The position numbers were made by a program, and so were the translations under genes. Below are positions 29,068 through 37,423 of a stretch of 64,000 nucleotides of DNA, piece after piece. Each line of letters opens with the position of its first letter. The first letter of the stretch is position 1. The stretch spans positions 300,894 to 364,893 of the forward strand of contig NZ_ABCG01000003.1 of the NCBI RefSeq assembly GCF_000181515.1. The letters are read 5' to 3'. The notes under the pieces are model-generated. The model made no database searches. It had not been told where the DNA came from and saw nothing but the letters and a program-made list of their open reading frames with translations. This DNA is from Erythrobacter sp. SD-21 (lineage in GTDB: Bacteria; Pseudomonadota; Alphaproteobacteria; Sphingomonadales; Sphingomonadaceae).

Positions 29068-29796
29068 ATGAAGATCGTCTTCAGCCGCAAGGGCTTCGAC
29101 AGCGCAGCGGGCGGCGGTGCCTCGCCGATCGTAGACGGTGTGCCGTTAAGCCTGCCGATCCCGGCGGGCACGGCCTCGCGCACGACCTATGGCGATCTCG
29201 GGCTGGGCGAGCACGCTGCAAGGGCCAGCCGCGGAAAGTTGGGCGCGGAGGACCTATGCCATCACGACCCGATGTTCCGCAGCGACGGTACCTGCCTCTT
29301 CGGCCAGGTCGGCGCGGCGCAGACGCATCTGGCGAACCAGGGCGTGGGGGTGGGCGATGTCTTTCTCTTCTTCGGCCTGTTTCGTGAGGAGGAAACCGGA
29401 GAGCCGCATCACCGTATCTTCGGCTGGATGCAGATCGAGCGCATGGTCGATCTTGCGAGTTGCCGCGAAGAGGAGCGTGAGGAACTGGCAGTCCTTGGCC
29501 ATCCCCACGCGATTGCCCTGCATGGCAACAACGACTGCATCTATGTGGGACCGGGCGGCACTGCGGCCCGCGTAAGCGAAGCTTTGCGGCTGACGGTCCC
29601 GGGCGGCCCGCCGAGCCTGTGGCAGCGCCCCGAGTGGCTTCGCAAGGGCGGCCTCACCTATCACGACCGCGCGGATCGCTGGCTACGTGGAAAGCGCCTG
29701 AAGAGCGTTGCGCGGGGGCAGGAATTCGTTGCCGACATCGGTCGCCGTGAGGCACCACGGCGCTGGCTTGAGACGATCCTGGCCGAATTCCTGTGA
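29068..29796 (+). CDS. Nmad3-like (nucleotide modification associated domain 3) protein
   Basis: A 242-residue soluble protein. Its start MKIVFSRKGFDSAAGG followed by ASPIVDG and LSLPIP matches my recollection of the Nmad3 family, described computationally by Iyer, Aravind and colleagues among proteins linked to DNA base modification in phages and bacteria. Other visible conserved segments are HHDPMFR near residue 66, GVGDVFLFFGLFR near residue 94 and RIFGWMQIER near residue 114. No other DNA-modification gene lies nearby; it sits 18 bases after gcvPB and is probably co-transcribed. Molecular activity is unknown. The family call is moderately secure, the function not at all. Confidence 0.7.
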   Translation: MKIVFSRKGFDSAAGGGASPIVDGVPLSLPIPAGTASRTTYGDLGLGEHAARASRGKLGAEDLCHHDPMFRSDGTCLFGQVGAAQTHLANQGVGVGDVFLFFGLFREEETGEPHHRIFGWMQIERMVDLASCREEEREELAVLGHPHAIALHGNNDCIYVGPGGTAARVSEALRLTVPGGPPSLWQRPEWLRKGGLTYHDRADRWLRGKRLKSVARGQEFVADIGRREAPRRWLETILAEFL

Positions 29797-29861
29797 AGAA
29801 TTCAGAATTAATCCAGATTCCAGAGGGAGACTTCGCCGGAAAGTCGACGTAACAGGAAGGC

Positions 29862-29922
29862 GGTATCGCGGTGCTGCCCCGAGCCTTTCGGACAGTCGCC
29901 CAACTGGCGGCGTCGCGATACC
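29862..29922. terminator. Inverted repeat between convergent Nmad3-like and mmsB genes
   Basis: GGTATCGCG at 29862-29870 is the exact complement of CGCGATACC at 29914-29922, with additional GC-rich complementarity inside, followed by AATCCCCCTTTTA. It lies between two convergent genes and could end transcription from the plus side. The T tract is not immediately adjacent, so an intrinsic terminator is likely but not certain. Confidence 0.5.
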
Positions 29923-29938
29923 AATCCCCCTTTTATCG

Positions 29939-30805
29939 TCAGAGCGTCTTGATCACCGCCGAGAAGTCGAGCCCGCCATTTTCTTCGGCAAAGGCCTCGT
30001 ATATCTCGGTTGCGTGGCGGCCCAGCGCCGTGGTGGCATCGACGCTACCCGCTGCTTCCATCGCGAGGCGCAAATCCTTCAGCATCAGAGCGGTGGCGAA
30101 GCCGCCCTGGTAGTCCTTGTCCGCCGGGCTCTCGACGCCCACGCCCGGCATCGGCGTATAGGCGTTGAGCGGCCAGCAATAGCCCGAGCTTTGCGAGCTG
30201 ATCTCGTAGAACTTCTGCGGATCGAGGCCGAGCTTCTTGGCCATCGTCATGGCTTCGGTTGTTCCGATCATGGTGATGGCGAGAAGCATGTTGTTGCAGA
30301 TTTTCGCTGTCTGGCCCGCGCCCGCGTCCCCTGCGTGGATCACAGCCTTGCCCATCGCGTTCAGCACCTCATCGGCCCGCTTGAAAGCCTTCTCGGTACC
30401 GCCAACCATGAAGGTGAGCGTGCCGCCATTGGCCGCCGCGATCCCGCCCGAGACGGGGGCATCGACCATGTCGTAACCGGCCGCCTCGGCCTTGGCGATG
30501 ACGTCCTTGGCGGTAGCGACGTCGACGGTCGAACAGTCGAGCAGCACCGCGCCTGCCGGAGCCTTGCCGATGACGCTGGTTTCATAGACCGATTTCACGA
30601 TCCCGCCGTTGGGAAGCATCGTCACCACCCCATCGACACCCTGAACCGCTTTGGCTGCGTCGGTGAAGGTCGCGCAGCCAGAATCTTTGGCCGTCGCAAG
30701 CGCGTCTTCCGACAAGTCGAAAGCATTGACCGCGTGCCCCGCCTTCACGAGGTTCGCGGCCATCCCGCCGCCCATGTTGCCGAGGCCGATGAAGGCGATT
30801 TTCAT
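29939..30805 (-). CDS. mmsB: 3-hydroxyisobutyrate dehydrogenase
   Basis: The 288-residue NAD-dependent enzyme oxidises 3-hydroxyisobutyrate to methylmalonate semialdehyde in valine degradation. It starts with the Rossmann motif GLGNMGGGMAANL, contains DAPVSGGIAAANGGTLTF near residue 115 and the catalytic lysine in AGAGQTAKICNN near residue 162. Genes for the preceding and following steps of the pathway (hydrolase, mmsA) are on the same strand upstream. It follows the small membrane protein gene by one base. Confidence 0.95.
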   Translation of the reverse strand: MKIAFIGLGNMGGGMAANLVKAGHAVNAFDLSEDALATAKDSGCATFTDAAKAVQGVDGVVTMLPNGGIVKSVYETSVIGKAPAGAVLLDCSTVDVATAKDVIAKAEAAGYDMVDAPVSGGIAAANGGTLTFMVGGTEKAFKRADEVLNAMGKAVIHAGDAGAGQTAKICNNMLLAITMIGTTEAMTMAKKLGLDPQKFYEISSQSSGYCWPLNAYTPMPGVGVESPADKDYQGGFATALMLKDLRLAMEAAGSVDATTALGRHATEIYEAFAEENGGLDFSAVIKTL

Positions 30806-30806
30806 G

Positions 30807-31076
30807 TCACTCTCCCAAAAGAGAAAGGACCGCTACGCCGCCGAGGATCATGAGCGGTCCGAATATTAGCAAGAGCACCGGCTGGACGTAGGCCGTCATC
30901 CGGTCCCATCGATTGAATGGCAGGGGCTCATTTTCCTTACCTGCCTTGAGGATAGCCGCTTCGATCAGACTAATCCGCTCTTCGCGCCGGTGTCGCCATC
31001 CGTAGATGCCGAACCAAACGAACAGAGCGCCGAACGCCAGCAGGCCGAAACCCTTTAGGATTACCTCCCAGTCCAC
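30807..31076 (-). CDS. Small two-helix membrane protein
   Basis: An 89-residue protein with two predicted transmembrane segments, residues 9-26 (GFGLLAFGALFVWFGIYG) and about 67-87 (VQPVLLLIFGPLMILGGVAV), joined by a charged loop. I do not recognise a family. Its start overlaps the end of the enoyl-CoA hydratase gene by 16 bases and its stop is one base from mmsB, so it is clearly part of the valine operon, but nothing shows a catabolic role. Confidence 0.7.
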   Translation of the reverse strand: MDWEVILKGFGLLAFGALFVWFGIYGWRHRREERISLIEAAILKAGKENEPLPFNRWDRMTAYVQPVLLLIFGPLMILGGVAVLSLLGE

Positions 31077-31858
31077 TTGCCCTCGCGCTTTTCGACGAAG
31101 GCGGCCATCCCTTCCTTCTTGTCCTCGCTCGTGGTGAGGATTTGGAAGATGCGGCGTTCGATGATCAGGCCCTGGTCGAGACTGGTTTCGAAGGCGGCGT
31201 TGACCATCTCCTTGTTCGCGATGGCGGCCATCGGTGGCATCGAAGCAATCTGGGCCGCGGTCTTCAGGGCGTCTTCGAGCAAATCGTCATGCGGCACCAC
31301 GCGCGCGACGAGGTTACTGCGTTCGGCTTCCTCGGCGCCCATCATGCGGCCCGTCAGGCACATTTCCATGGCTTTCGATTTGCCGATGGCCTTGGTGAGG
31401 CGCTGCGATCCGCCCATGCCCGGCGCAACGCCTAGCTTGATTTCGGGCTGACCGAACTTGGCGTTTTCCGAAGCGATGATGAAGTCCGACATCATCGCAA
31501 GTTCGCACCCGCCGCCGAGCGCGAAGCCGTTGACCGCAGCGATCCATGGCTTGCGGGTCTTTTTCACGATCTCGCTGGTCCAGGGCGCAAAGAAATCGTC
31601 GAGATAGAAGTCGGCCGCGTCCTTCTCGCTCATTTCCTTGATGTCGGCGCCGGCGGCAAAGGCCTTGTCGCCCGAGCCGGTAAGCACTGCGCACAGCTGG
31701 CTGCTGTCGGCCTGGTAGGCGGCCAAAGCCTCGATCAATTCCTCGAGCACTTTCGAATTGAGTGCGTTGAGCGCCTTGGGGCGGTTCAAGGTGATCAGCG
31801 TAACCGCGTCACGCTGTTCGACGGTGATGGTTTCGTAGCTTGCGGGTTCTGGGCTCAT
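31061..31858 (-). CDS. Enoyl-CoA hydratase (probable methacrylyl-CoA hydratase step)
   Basis: A 265-residue crotonase-fold enzyme adding water to a 2-enoyl-CoA. The oxyanion-hole and first catalytic Glu region is GFALGGGCELAM near residue 107 and the second Glu is in FGQPEIKLGVAPGMGG near residue 129. Both acid residues of true hydratases are kept. ATG 31858 gives an ATGA overlap with the upstream hydrolase gene; an ATG four codons earlier is possible. Its place between isobutyryl-CoA dehydrogenase and hydrolase genes suggests methacrylyl-CoA as a substrate, though it may also serve fatty acid oxidation. Confidence 0.92.
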   Translation of the reverse strand: MSPEPASYETITVEQRDAVTLITLNRPKALNALNSKVLEELIEALAAYQADSSQLCAVLTGSGDKAFAAGADIKEMSEKDAADFYLDDFFAPWTSEIVKKTRKPWIAAVNGFALGGGCELAMMSDFIIASENAKFGQPEIKLGVAPGMGGSQRLTKAIGKSKAMEMCLTGRMMGAEEAERSNLVARVVPHDDLLEDALKTAAQIASMPPMAAIANKEMVNAAFETSLDQGLIIERRIFQILTTSEDKKEGMAAFVEKREGKWTGR

Positions 31859-32901
31859 AGGGGTTTCCATTCCTCATCGGCGGGAAGCGGGGCGAAGATG
31901 CTGTCGAGCAGTTCCTCGCTCACGCCCTCGGGCGTGGCCGGATCCCATTTGGGGTCGTTCGTCTTGTCCACGATCACTGCGCGCACGCCTTCGGCAAAGT
32001 CGGGCCGGGTAAGTACGCGGCTGGCGATGCGGTATTCCATGACCATGTTGTTGGCGAAGCTGTCGAGCTTCTCGCTTGTCGCTAGCTGACGCAGCGCGAC
32101 CTTGCAGGTCTGCGGGCTCTTGGTGCGCAGGGTGGCGAGTTCTTTGGCCGCCCAGTCGCTGTCCTCGGCCTCGAGGCTGGCGAGGATGTCCTCGTAGCGG
32201 TCGGAGGCGAAGTGGCGGGCGATCTTTTCCGCATTGCCTTCGATGCGCGCTTCGGGCGGCGTCTCGGACAGTTCGGAAAGGATACCGGCGATCCGGTCGG
32301 GATGCTCGACGATGCGCGCCTTGGCTTCCTCCAGCCTTTCGGACGCAAGGTAATGCGTGGCGATGCCGGCCCAGACGCATTCCGCGCCGTCGAGCCGCGC
32401 GCCGGTCAGCGCGAGGAACTGGCCGAGCCTCCCGCCGAAGCGCGCAAGATGCCAGCCGCCGCCCACATCGGGGAAGAGGCCGATGCCGGTTTCGGGCATG
32501 GCGAAGCGCGTGTGCTCGGTCGCGACGCGGTATTTGCAGGGCAGGGCAATGCCCACGCCGCCGCCCATGGTGATCCCGTCCATGAAGGCCACGATGGGCT
32601 TTGGATAGGTCATAATCTGGTTGTTGAGCTGGTACTCGTCATGGAAGAAAGCGCGGCCCGAGGCCCCGCCATCGTTCAGCGCCGAATTGCGCAGAAGGTT
32701 GATGTCGCCGCCTGCGCAAAAGCCGCGCCCCTCGGCGTGATCGAGGATCACCGCCTCGACCGCATCGTCCGCTGCCCACTCGGTCAGCGCAGCGCTCATC
32801 GCGTGACACATGTCGAGCGTCAGCGCGTGAAGCGCCTTGGGCCGATTGAGCGAGATATGGCCGATGCGGCCGTGTGTGTGAATGTTTACCTGGTCGGTCA
32901 T
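31855..32901 (-). CDS. 3-hydroxyisobutyryl-CoA hydrolase
   Basis: A 348-residue member of the crotonase superfamily of the HIBCH type, releasing 3-hydroxyisobutyrate from CoA in valine catabolism. Key stretches are EGRGFCAGGDI near residue 56, MGGGVGIALPCKYRVATE near residue 111 and AMPETGIGLFPDVGGGW near residue 133, with the Glu and Asp residues of the hydrolase group. It is about 90 residues longer than simple enoyl-CoA hydratases, as expected for HIBCH. It overlaps the hydratase gene by ATGA and follows the acyl-CoA dehydrogenase by 10 bases. Confidence 0.93.
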   Translation of the reverse strand: MTDQVNIHTHGRIGHISLNRPKALHALTLDMCHAMSAALTEWAADDAVEAVILDHAEGRGFCAGGDINLLRNSALNDGGASGRAFFHDEYQLNNQIMTYPKPIVAFMDGITMGGGVGIALPCKYRVATEHTRFAMPETGIGLFPDVGGGWHLARFGGRLGQFLALTGARLDGAECVWAGIATHYLASERLEEAKARIVEHPDRIAGILSELSETPPEARIEGNAEKIARHFASDRYEDILASLEAEDSDWAAKELATLRTKSPQTCKVALRQLATSEKLDSFANNMVMEYRIASRVLTRPDFAEGVRAVIVDKTNDPKWDPATPEGVSEELLDSIFAPLPADEEWKPL

Positions 32902-32911
32902 CGCGCTTTCC

Positions 32912-34066
32912 TTACTGGCGCAGCAGGTCGCGGCCCACGATCATGCGCATGACCTGGTTCGTGCCTTCGAGGATCGAGTGCACGCGCAGGTCGCGCCAGA
33001 AGCGCTCGATCGGGTATTCGCGCAAATAGCCATAGCCGCCGAAGAGCTGGAGCGCGTCGTTGACGATCTTGCTGCCGCTGTCGGTGGCGAGGCGCTTGGC
33101 CATGGCGGAGAAGCGCGATTTGTCGGGCGCGTTGTCCGTCACCTTGGCTGCGGCTAGGTAAAGCAGCGCACGCGCCGCCTCCAGATCGGTCGCCATGTCG
33201 GCGAGCATGAACTGGGTGTTCTGGAAGTCAGAAATGGGCGTGTCGAACTGCTTGCGGTCCTTGGTGTAGGCCACCGCTTCATCAAGGCAGCGCTGCGCCC
33301 CGCCGAGCGAGCAAGCGCCAATGTTGAGGCGGCCGCCGTCGAGACCCATCATCGCAAAACGAAAGCCTTCGCCTTCATCGCCAACGCGGTTGGCGACCGG
33401 CACGCGCGCGTCCTCGAAGATCACCTGCGCCGTGGGCGACGCATTCCAGCCCAGTTTTTTTTCCGGTTTGCCGAAGGAAATGCCGGGCGTGTCCTTGTCG
33501 ATCACGAGACAGGTGATGCCCTTGGTCTTGTGATCGGACGTGCGGACCATGGTGACGTAAACGTCGTTGAAGCCGCCGCCCGAAATGAACTGCTTGGTGC
33601 CATTGAGGACGTAATGATCGCCGTCGAGCCTGGCGGTGGTCTTGAGTCCTGCTGCGTCCGAGCCGCTGCCCGGTTCGGTCAGCGCATAGCTGGCGATCTT
33701 GTCCATAGTGACGAGGTCGGGGAGGTATTTCTCCTTCACTTCCGCCCCGCCGAACTGGTCGATCATCCAGGCGGCCATGTTGTGGATCGAGATATAGGCG
33801 CTGGTTGCCGGGCAGCCATAGGCCATGGCTTCCATGATCAGCGCGGCTTCCAGCCGGCCGAGGCCGATGCCGCCGCTTGTCTCCGACACATAGATCGCGC
33901 CGAAGCCGAGTTCCGCGCTCTGCTTGATAACGTCGCGCGGGAAATGCGACTTTTCGTCCCATTCCGCAGCGTGCGGCGTGATGTTGTCGGCGGTGAAGCG
34001 CTGCGCCATTTCCTGGATCTGCAGCTGTTCTTCGGTGAGCTGGAATTGTCCTGCATTTGTAGTCAT
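32912..34066 (-). CDS. Acyl-CoA dehydrogenase, probable isobutyryl-CoA dehydrogenase
   Basis: A 384-residue FAD enzyme of the acyl-CoA dehydrogenase family. The signature YALTEPGSGSDAAGLKTTA is near residue 123, FGGYGYLREYPIER near residue 342, and the catalytic Glu is in ILEGTNQVMR near residue 366. By its place in a valine cluster with HIBCH, mmsA and mmsB the preferred substrate is likely isobutyryl-CoA, although short-branched acyl-CoAs in general cannot be excluded. The ATG at 34066 begins MTTNAGQFQLTEEQ, a normal N-terminus for the family. Confidence 0.92.
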   Translation of the reverse strand: MTTNAGQFQLTEEQLQIQEMAQRFTADNITPHAAEWDEKSHFPRDVIKQSAELGFGAIYVSETSGGIGLGRLEAALIMEAMAYGCPATSAYISIHNMAAWMIDQFGGAEVKEKYLPDLVTMDKIASYALTEPGSGSDAAGLKTTARLDGDHYVLNGTKQFISGGGFNDVYVTMVRTSDHKTKGITCLVIDKDTPGISFGKPEKKLGWNASPTAQVIFEDARVPVANRVGDEGEGFRFAMMGLDGGRLNIGACSLGGAQRCLDEAVAYTKDRKQFDTPISDFQNTQFMLADMATDLEAARALLYLAAAKVTDNAPDKSRFSAMAKRLATDSGSKIVNDALQLFGGYGYLREYPIERFWRDLRVHSILEGTNQVMRMIVGRDLLRQ

Positions 34067-34118
34067 GCCGCGCGCTCTAGCCCCCTCCTTGCCGCAAGGG
34101 AAGGGGCGCTTCGCAACC

Positions 34119-34505
34119 TCACGAAACGATTGCTTCGGCCTCGATTTCGACTTTCCATTCCTTGCGGCATAGCCAGCTTGCGCCGACCATCGTTGCGGCG
34201 GGGCGCGCTTCGCGGAAGAAGCGAGCGTGAACTTCTCCCACCGCAGCCTGGTCGTCGAAGTTGGTGAGGAACATGCGGGTGCGCACGATATCGGCTGCCG
34301 AGCCGCCCAGTTCCTCGATCGCGCGCAGGATCAGGACGCAGCAGCGCTCCGCCTGCGTGGCCGCATCGCCAGCGGTCGAAGAACCGTTGTCCTCCACCGG
34401 CCCGGTGCCCGCGACGGTGATGCGATTGCCTTCGCGAACCGCCCGGGCGAAGCCGAAGCGTTTCTCGAAAGGCGATCCGGTGTAGGCGTGCTGTCGTGTG
34501 CTCAC
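34119..34505 (-). CDS. RidA/YjgF-family protein
   Basis: A 128-residue member of the Rid family, small trimeric proteins of which RidA hydrolyses reactive enamines/imines. The core reads FARAVREGNRITVAGTGPV near residue 20, and the arginine that binds the substrate carboxylate in RidA corresponds to RTRMFLTN near residue 76; the C-terminus VEIEAEAIVS replaces the usual VEIEAIA. The GTG at 34505 gives a GTGA overlap with the preceding lipoprotein gene; a TTG two codons upstream is the alternative. This divergent type is often labelled only Rid family. A role in clearing reactive intermediates is inferred from the family. Confidence 0.88.
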   Translation of the reverse strand: MSTRQHAYTGSPFEKRFGFARAVREGNRITVAGTGPVEDNGSSTAGDAATQAERCCVLILRAIEELGGSAADIVRTRMFLTNFDDQAAVGEVHARFFREARPAATMVGASWLCRKEWKVEIEAEAIVS

Positions 34506-34804
34506 CCGCAATAGATCCGCGTGATCACGTCTTGCGCGTCATAGATCACGTTTACCCGGTCCTGCCGGTAATCCATCGTGAAAACGCTGTCAGGCGGCCC
34601 CCAGCGCAGCACGCGCGCATCGCTCATGGCGAGCACGCTCTTGCCGATGGAGGAGGTGGCCGTGCGCCCAATGAATTGCTGCGCTTCGGTAGCGTTGCAG
34701 GACGCAGGCGGCGCGTCGGGCGCGTCGAGACTTCCGGTAGGGCGATCCATGGGTATGCAGGCTCCGGCCAGCAGGGCGAGGGGGAGGGCGGCAGTGCGGA
34801 TCAT
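34502..34804 (-). CDS. Lipoprotein with peptidase inhibitor I78-like domain
   Basis: A 100-residue lipoprotein; signal MIRTAALPLALLAGAC puts the lipid on Cys16. After a short linker the mature domain starts with CNATEAQQFIGR and ends with TMDYRQDRVNVIYD and ITRIYCG, the pattern of the I78 family of serine protease inhibitors found in proteobacterial periplasms. Two cysteines of the domain (start and end) could form a disulfide. It overlaps both neighbours by 4 bases (ATGA upstream, GTGA downstream). Target protease unknown. Confidence 0.8.
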   Translation of the reverse strand: MIRTAALPLALLAGACIPMDRPTGSLDAPDAPPASCNATEAQQFIGRTATSSIGKSVLAMSDARVLRWGPPDSVFTMDYRQDRVNVIYDAQDVITRIYCG

Positions 34805-35277
34805 GTCTGGCACTTCGTATAGGTAAGCGGTTCGGCCATGGCGTCTTCTCCATATTCGGTGCGCGTGAGTTCGGTGCCGTCTTCGCTGATGGCAAGCCGG
34901 ATGTCGCGCGTCCATTCCTCGCCTTCACCGGTAAAGGCGTAGGTGGCGCGAAGGTCTCCCTCGCCGCTTTCCGAAACCGCGCCCAGCGTCGCCACGAATT
35001 CGTAGAAGCGGAGTTGGTCCTCCGAAATCGTGATCGCGCCCTTGGCGTCGCCATTCTCATCGGTGCAGTCACCGGGATTGATGCCCCAGCGCCCGTGAAA
35101 GGCTGCGGGGATGGTTGTCACGTCGGTTTCCGGCAAGGGTTCGGCTCCGTCGCCAATGCCGCCATCGGGTTCGACCGGGATCATCGTCTCCTCACCTTCG
35201 GGCCGCTCCTCGATGGGGTCGGAGCAGGCGGCCAGCGCGAGCGGGGCGAAGGTGATAAGGGCAAGGATCGAACGCAT
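34801..35277 (-). CDS. Hypothetical lipoprotein
   Basis: A 158-residue predicted lipoprotein with signal ending LALAAC (Cys18), then an acidic, proline-rich linker (residues 20-55) and a small domain beginning IPAAFHGRWGINPGDCTD. That HGRW...DC pattern is also seen in the neighbouring lipoprotein (AMHGDW...DCD), so the two appear to be diverged tandem copies. I do not recognise a named family. Start chosen at ATG 35277, which removes a non-signal-like extension; four bases separate it from the upstream gene and ATGA overlaps the I78 gene. Confidence 0.72.
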   Translation of the reverse strand: MRSILALITFAPLALAACSDPIEERPEGEETMIPVEPDGGIGDGAEPLPETDVTTIPAAFHGRWGINPGDCTDENGDAKGAITISEDQLRFYEFVATLGAVSESGEGDLRATYAFTGEGEEWTRDIRLAISEDGTELTRTEYGEDAMAEPLTYTKCQT

Positions 35278-35281
35278 AGGG

Positions 35282-35800
35282 TTACTCCGGGCAGCGAATG
35301 TATCGGGTGACGTCCATCCCGCCGTTGCCCTTGTCGGCGTTGACGACGAGAGTGCCGCCCGGCTGGAGCGCGAAATCGCGGCGCTCGCTGGTGGGCGTGT
35401 CGGCATAGGTGGTGTCGAAAGTGGCGTCGATCATGCGGTCGGTGCGCGCGTGTACCTCCATGATCCGGCCGCCGGTCTCGAAATAGCTGTAGCCCTCGTC
35501 GCGCACGGTTATTAGGCGGTCCCAGTCGATGTTCCCGCGCAGGCGCGGGTCGCAATCCTGAGGCGTGGGCGTGCGGCCGAGATCGTCCTTGTGCCAGTCG
35601 CCGTGCATGGCGGAAGGCATGGTCTTGGCGAGCGGCGCATTGCGGGTCTCGCTCAACGGGGGAGTCGGCGCGGGTGTGGATTCTTCGAGCGGGGCCTGGT
35701 CGGGCAAGCGCTCGGCCGCTTCGTCGCCTGCCCTGTCGCAAGCTGCCAGCAGGAAGGGCAGGGAGAGGGCGGCAAGGCGGGGGAGCGCACCGAATGTCAT
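35282..35800 (-). CDS. Hypothetical lipoprotein
   Basis: A 172-residue predicted lipoprotein with signal ending FLLAAC (Cys21) and a Pro/Thr-rich linker to about residue 55. The domain starts MPSAMHGDWHKDDLGRT and contains DRLITVRDEGYSYFETGG near residue 95. It resembles the next gene's product around the HGxW motif, which suggests duplication. The gene is 41 bases downstream of mmsA on the same strand and begins a run of three lipoprotein genes. Function unknown. Confidence 0.72.
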   Translation of the reverse strand: MTFGALPRLAALSLPFLLAACDRAGDEAAERLPDQAPLEESTPAPTPPLSETRNAPLAKTMPSAMHGDWHKDDLGRTPTPQDCDPRLRGNIDWDRLITVRDEGYSYFETGGRIMEVHARTDRMIDATFDTTYADTPTSERRDFALQPGGTLVVNADKGNGGMDVTRYIRCPE

Positions 35801-35841
35801 GTGCCCCCAACGCCTCTCCGTTCCAAATTATCCCGCCGGGA

Positions 35842-37335
35842 TCATCCCATCGTCGGGATGACGAAGGCGTTCGACCCGTCGCCGCCGCCGTCGGGCCAGC
35901 GCTGGGTGACTTTCTTGGCCTTGGTCCAGAACTTGAGGCCTTCCATGCCGTACTGGTCGATGTCGCCGAAGCCCGAACGCTTCCAGCCGCCGAAGCTGTG
36001 GTAGCTCACGGGGACGGGGATCGGCACGTTGATGCCGACCATGCCGACGTTGACGCGGGATGCGAATTCGCGCGCCGCGTGGCCGTTGCGGGTGAAGATG
36101 GCGACGCCGTTGCCGTACTGGTGTTCGCTCGGCAGCCTGACCGCTTCCTCGAAATCCTTCGCGCGCACGATCTGGAGCACGGGCCCGAAAATTTCTTCCT
36201 TGTAGCTTTCCATGTCGGCGGTGACGCGGTCGAGCAGCGTCGGGCCGACGAAGAAACCGTCCTCATGGCCCTGCAGCGTGAAGCCGCGACCGTCGATGAC
36301 GACTTCGGCGCCCTCATTCTCGGCCGTGTCGATCCAGCCTTCGACCCGCGCCTTGTGTTCGGGCGTGACGACGGGGCCGTAATGCGCATCGGGATCGTTC
36401 GAGACGCCGACGCGCAGCGCGTTGATCGCGGGGATCAGCTTGTCGCGCAGGCGGTTGGCGGTGTCCTCGCCCACGGGGACGACCACGGGCAGCGCCATGC
36501 AGCGTTCGCCCGCCGAACCGAAGGCGGCCCCGGCAAGGTCGTTGACCACCTGGTCGAGATCGGCGTCGGGCATGACGATGCCGTGGTTCTTCGCCCCGCC
36601 GAAGGCCTGCACGCGCTTCGCGTTCGCCGTGCCGCGCGAGTAGATGTACTGGGCGATGTCGGAGGAGCCGACGAAGCTTATGGCCGGAATGTCGGGATGG
36701 TCGAGGATGGCGTCGACCATTTCCTTGTCGCCATGAACGACCTGCAGCAATCCTTCGGGCGCGCCGGCTTCGAGGAACAGTTCGGCGAGACGTACCGGAA
36801 CGCTCGGGTCGCGCTCCGACGGCTTGAGAATGAAGGCGTTACCCGCCGCAATCGACATGCCGAACATCCACATCGGGATCATGGCCGGGAAGTTGAACGG
36901 GGTGATGCCTGCTCCGATGCCGAGCGGCTGGCGCATCGAATAGACATCGATGCCGGGGCCTGCGCCTTGCGTGTACTCGCCCTTCAGAGCCTGCGGGATG
37001 CCGCAGGCAAATTCGATCACTTCGAGGCCGCGCTGTACGTCGCCATGCGCGTCCTCGACAACCTTGCCGTGCTCGCTCGAGAGGAGCTCAGCCAATTCCT
37101 GCTTGTGCGCCTCGACCAGTTCCTTGAACTTGAACATGACACGGGCGCGGCGCTGCGGATTGGTCGCCGCCCATTCGGGCTGGACCTTCTTGGCCGCATC
37201 GACCGCCTGCTGGAGCAGTTCCGCGCCGCCGAGCGCGACTTCGGCCTGTACCTCGCCCGTGGACGGGTTCCAGATCTTGTGCTTGCGGGTGGGGGCCGGG
37301 CTATTGCCGACAATGAAATGGTCAACCTGACGCAT
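35842..37335 (-). CDS. mmsA: CoA-acylating methylmalonate-semialdehyde dehydrogenase
   Basis: A 497-residue aldehyde dehydrogenase superfamily enzyme that converts methylmalonate semialdehyde to propionyl-CoA in the last steps of valine degradation. The nucleophilic Cys is in GSAGERCMALPVV near residue 284. The cofactor-region TPFNFPAMIPMWM and the FGGAKNHGIVMPDAD segment (in place of the LGGK/N of hydrolytic family members) are typical of MmsA. ATG 37335 is preceded by a purine-rich ribosome site. It is the first gene of the minus-strand valine cluster. Confidence 0.95.
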   Translation of the reverse strand: MRQVDHFIVGNSPAPTRKHKIWNPSTGEVQAEVALGGAELLQQAVDAAKKVQPEWAATNPQRRARVMFKFKELVEAHKQELAELLSSEHGKVVEDAHGDVQRGLEVIEFACGIPQALKGEYTQGAGPGIDVYSMRQPLGIGAGITPFNFPAMIPMWMFGMSIAAGNAFILKPSERDPSVPVRLAELFLEAGAPEGLLQVVHGDKEMVDAILDHPDIPAISFVGSSDIAQYIYSRGTANAKRVQAFGGAKNHGIVMPDADLDQVVNDLAGAAFGSAGERCMALPVVVPVGEDTANRLRDKLIPAINALRVGVSNDPDAHYGPVVTPEHKARVEGWIDTAENEGAEVVIDGRGFTLQGHEDGFFVGPTLLDRVTADMESYKEEIFGPVLQIVRAKDFEEAVRLPSEHQYGNGVAIFTRNGHAAREFASRVNVGMVGINVPIPVPVSYHSFGGWKRSGFGDIDQYGMEGLKFWTKAKKVTQRWPDGGGDGSNAFVIPTMG

Positions 37336-37423
37336 GGGGGAATCCTCTCTTTTCTTGCCAACGGCCTTGGCAAGGGGAGGGTCCGAAATCAACCGGTTTC
37401 AGATGAAACCTTTGGTCGATGGG

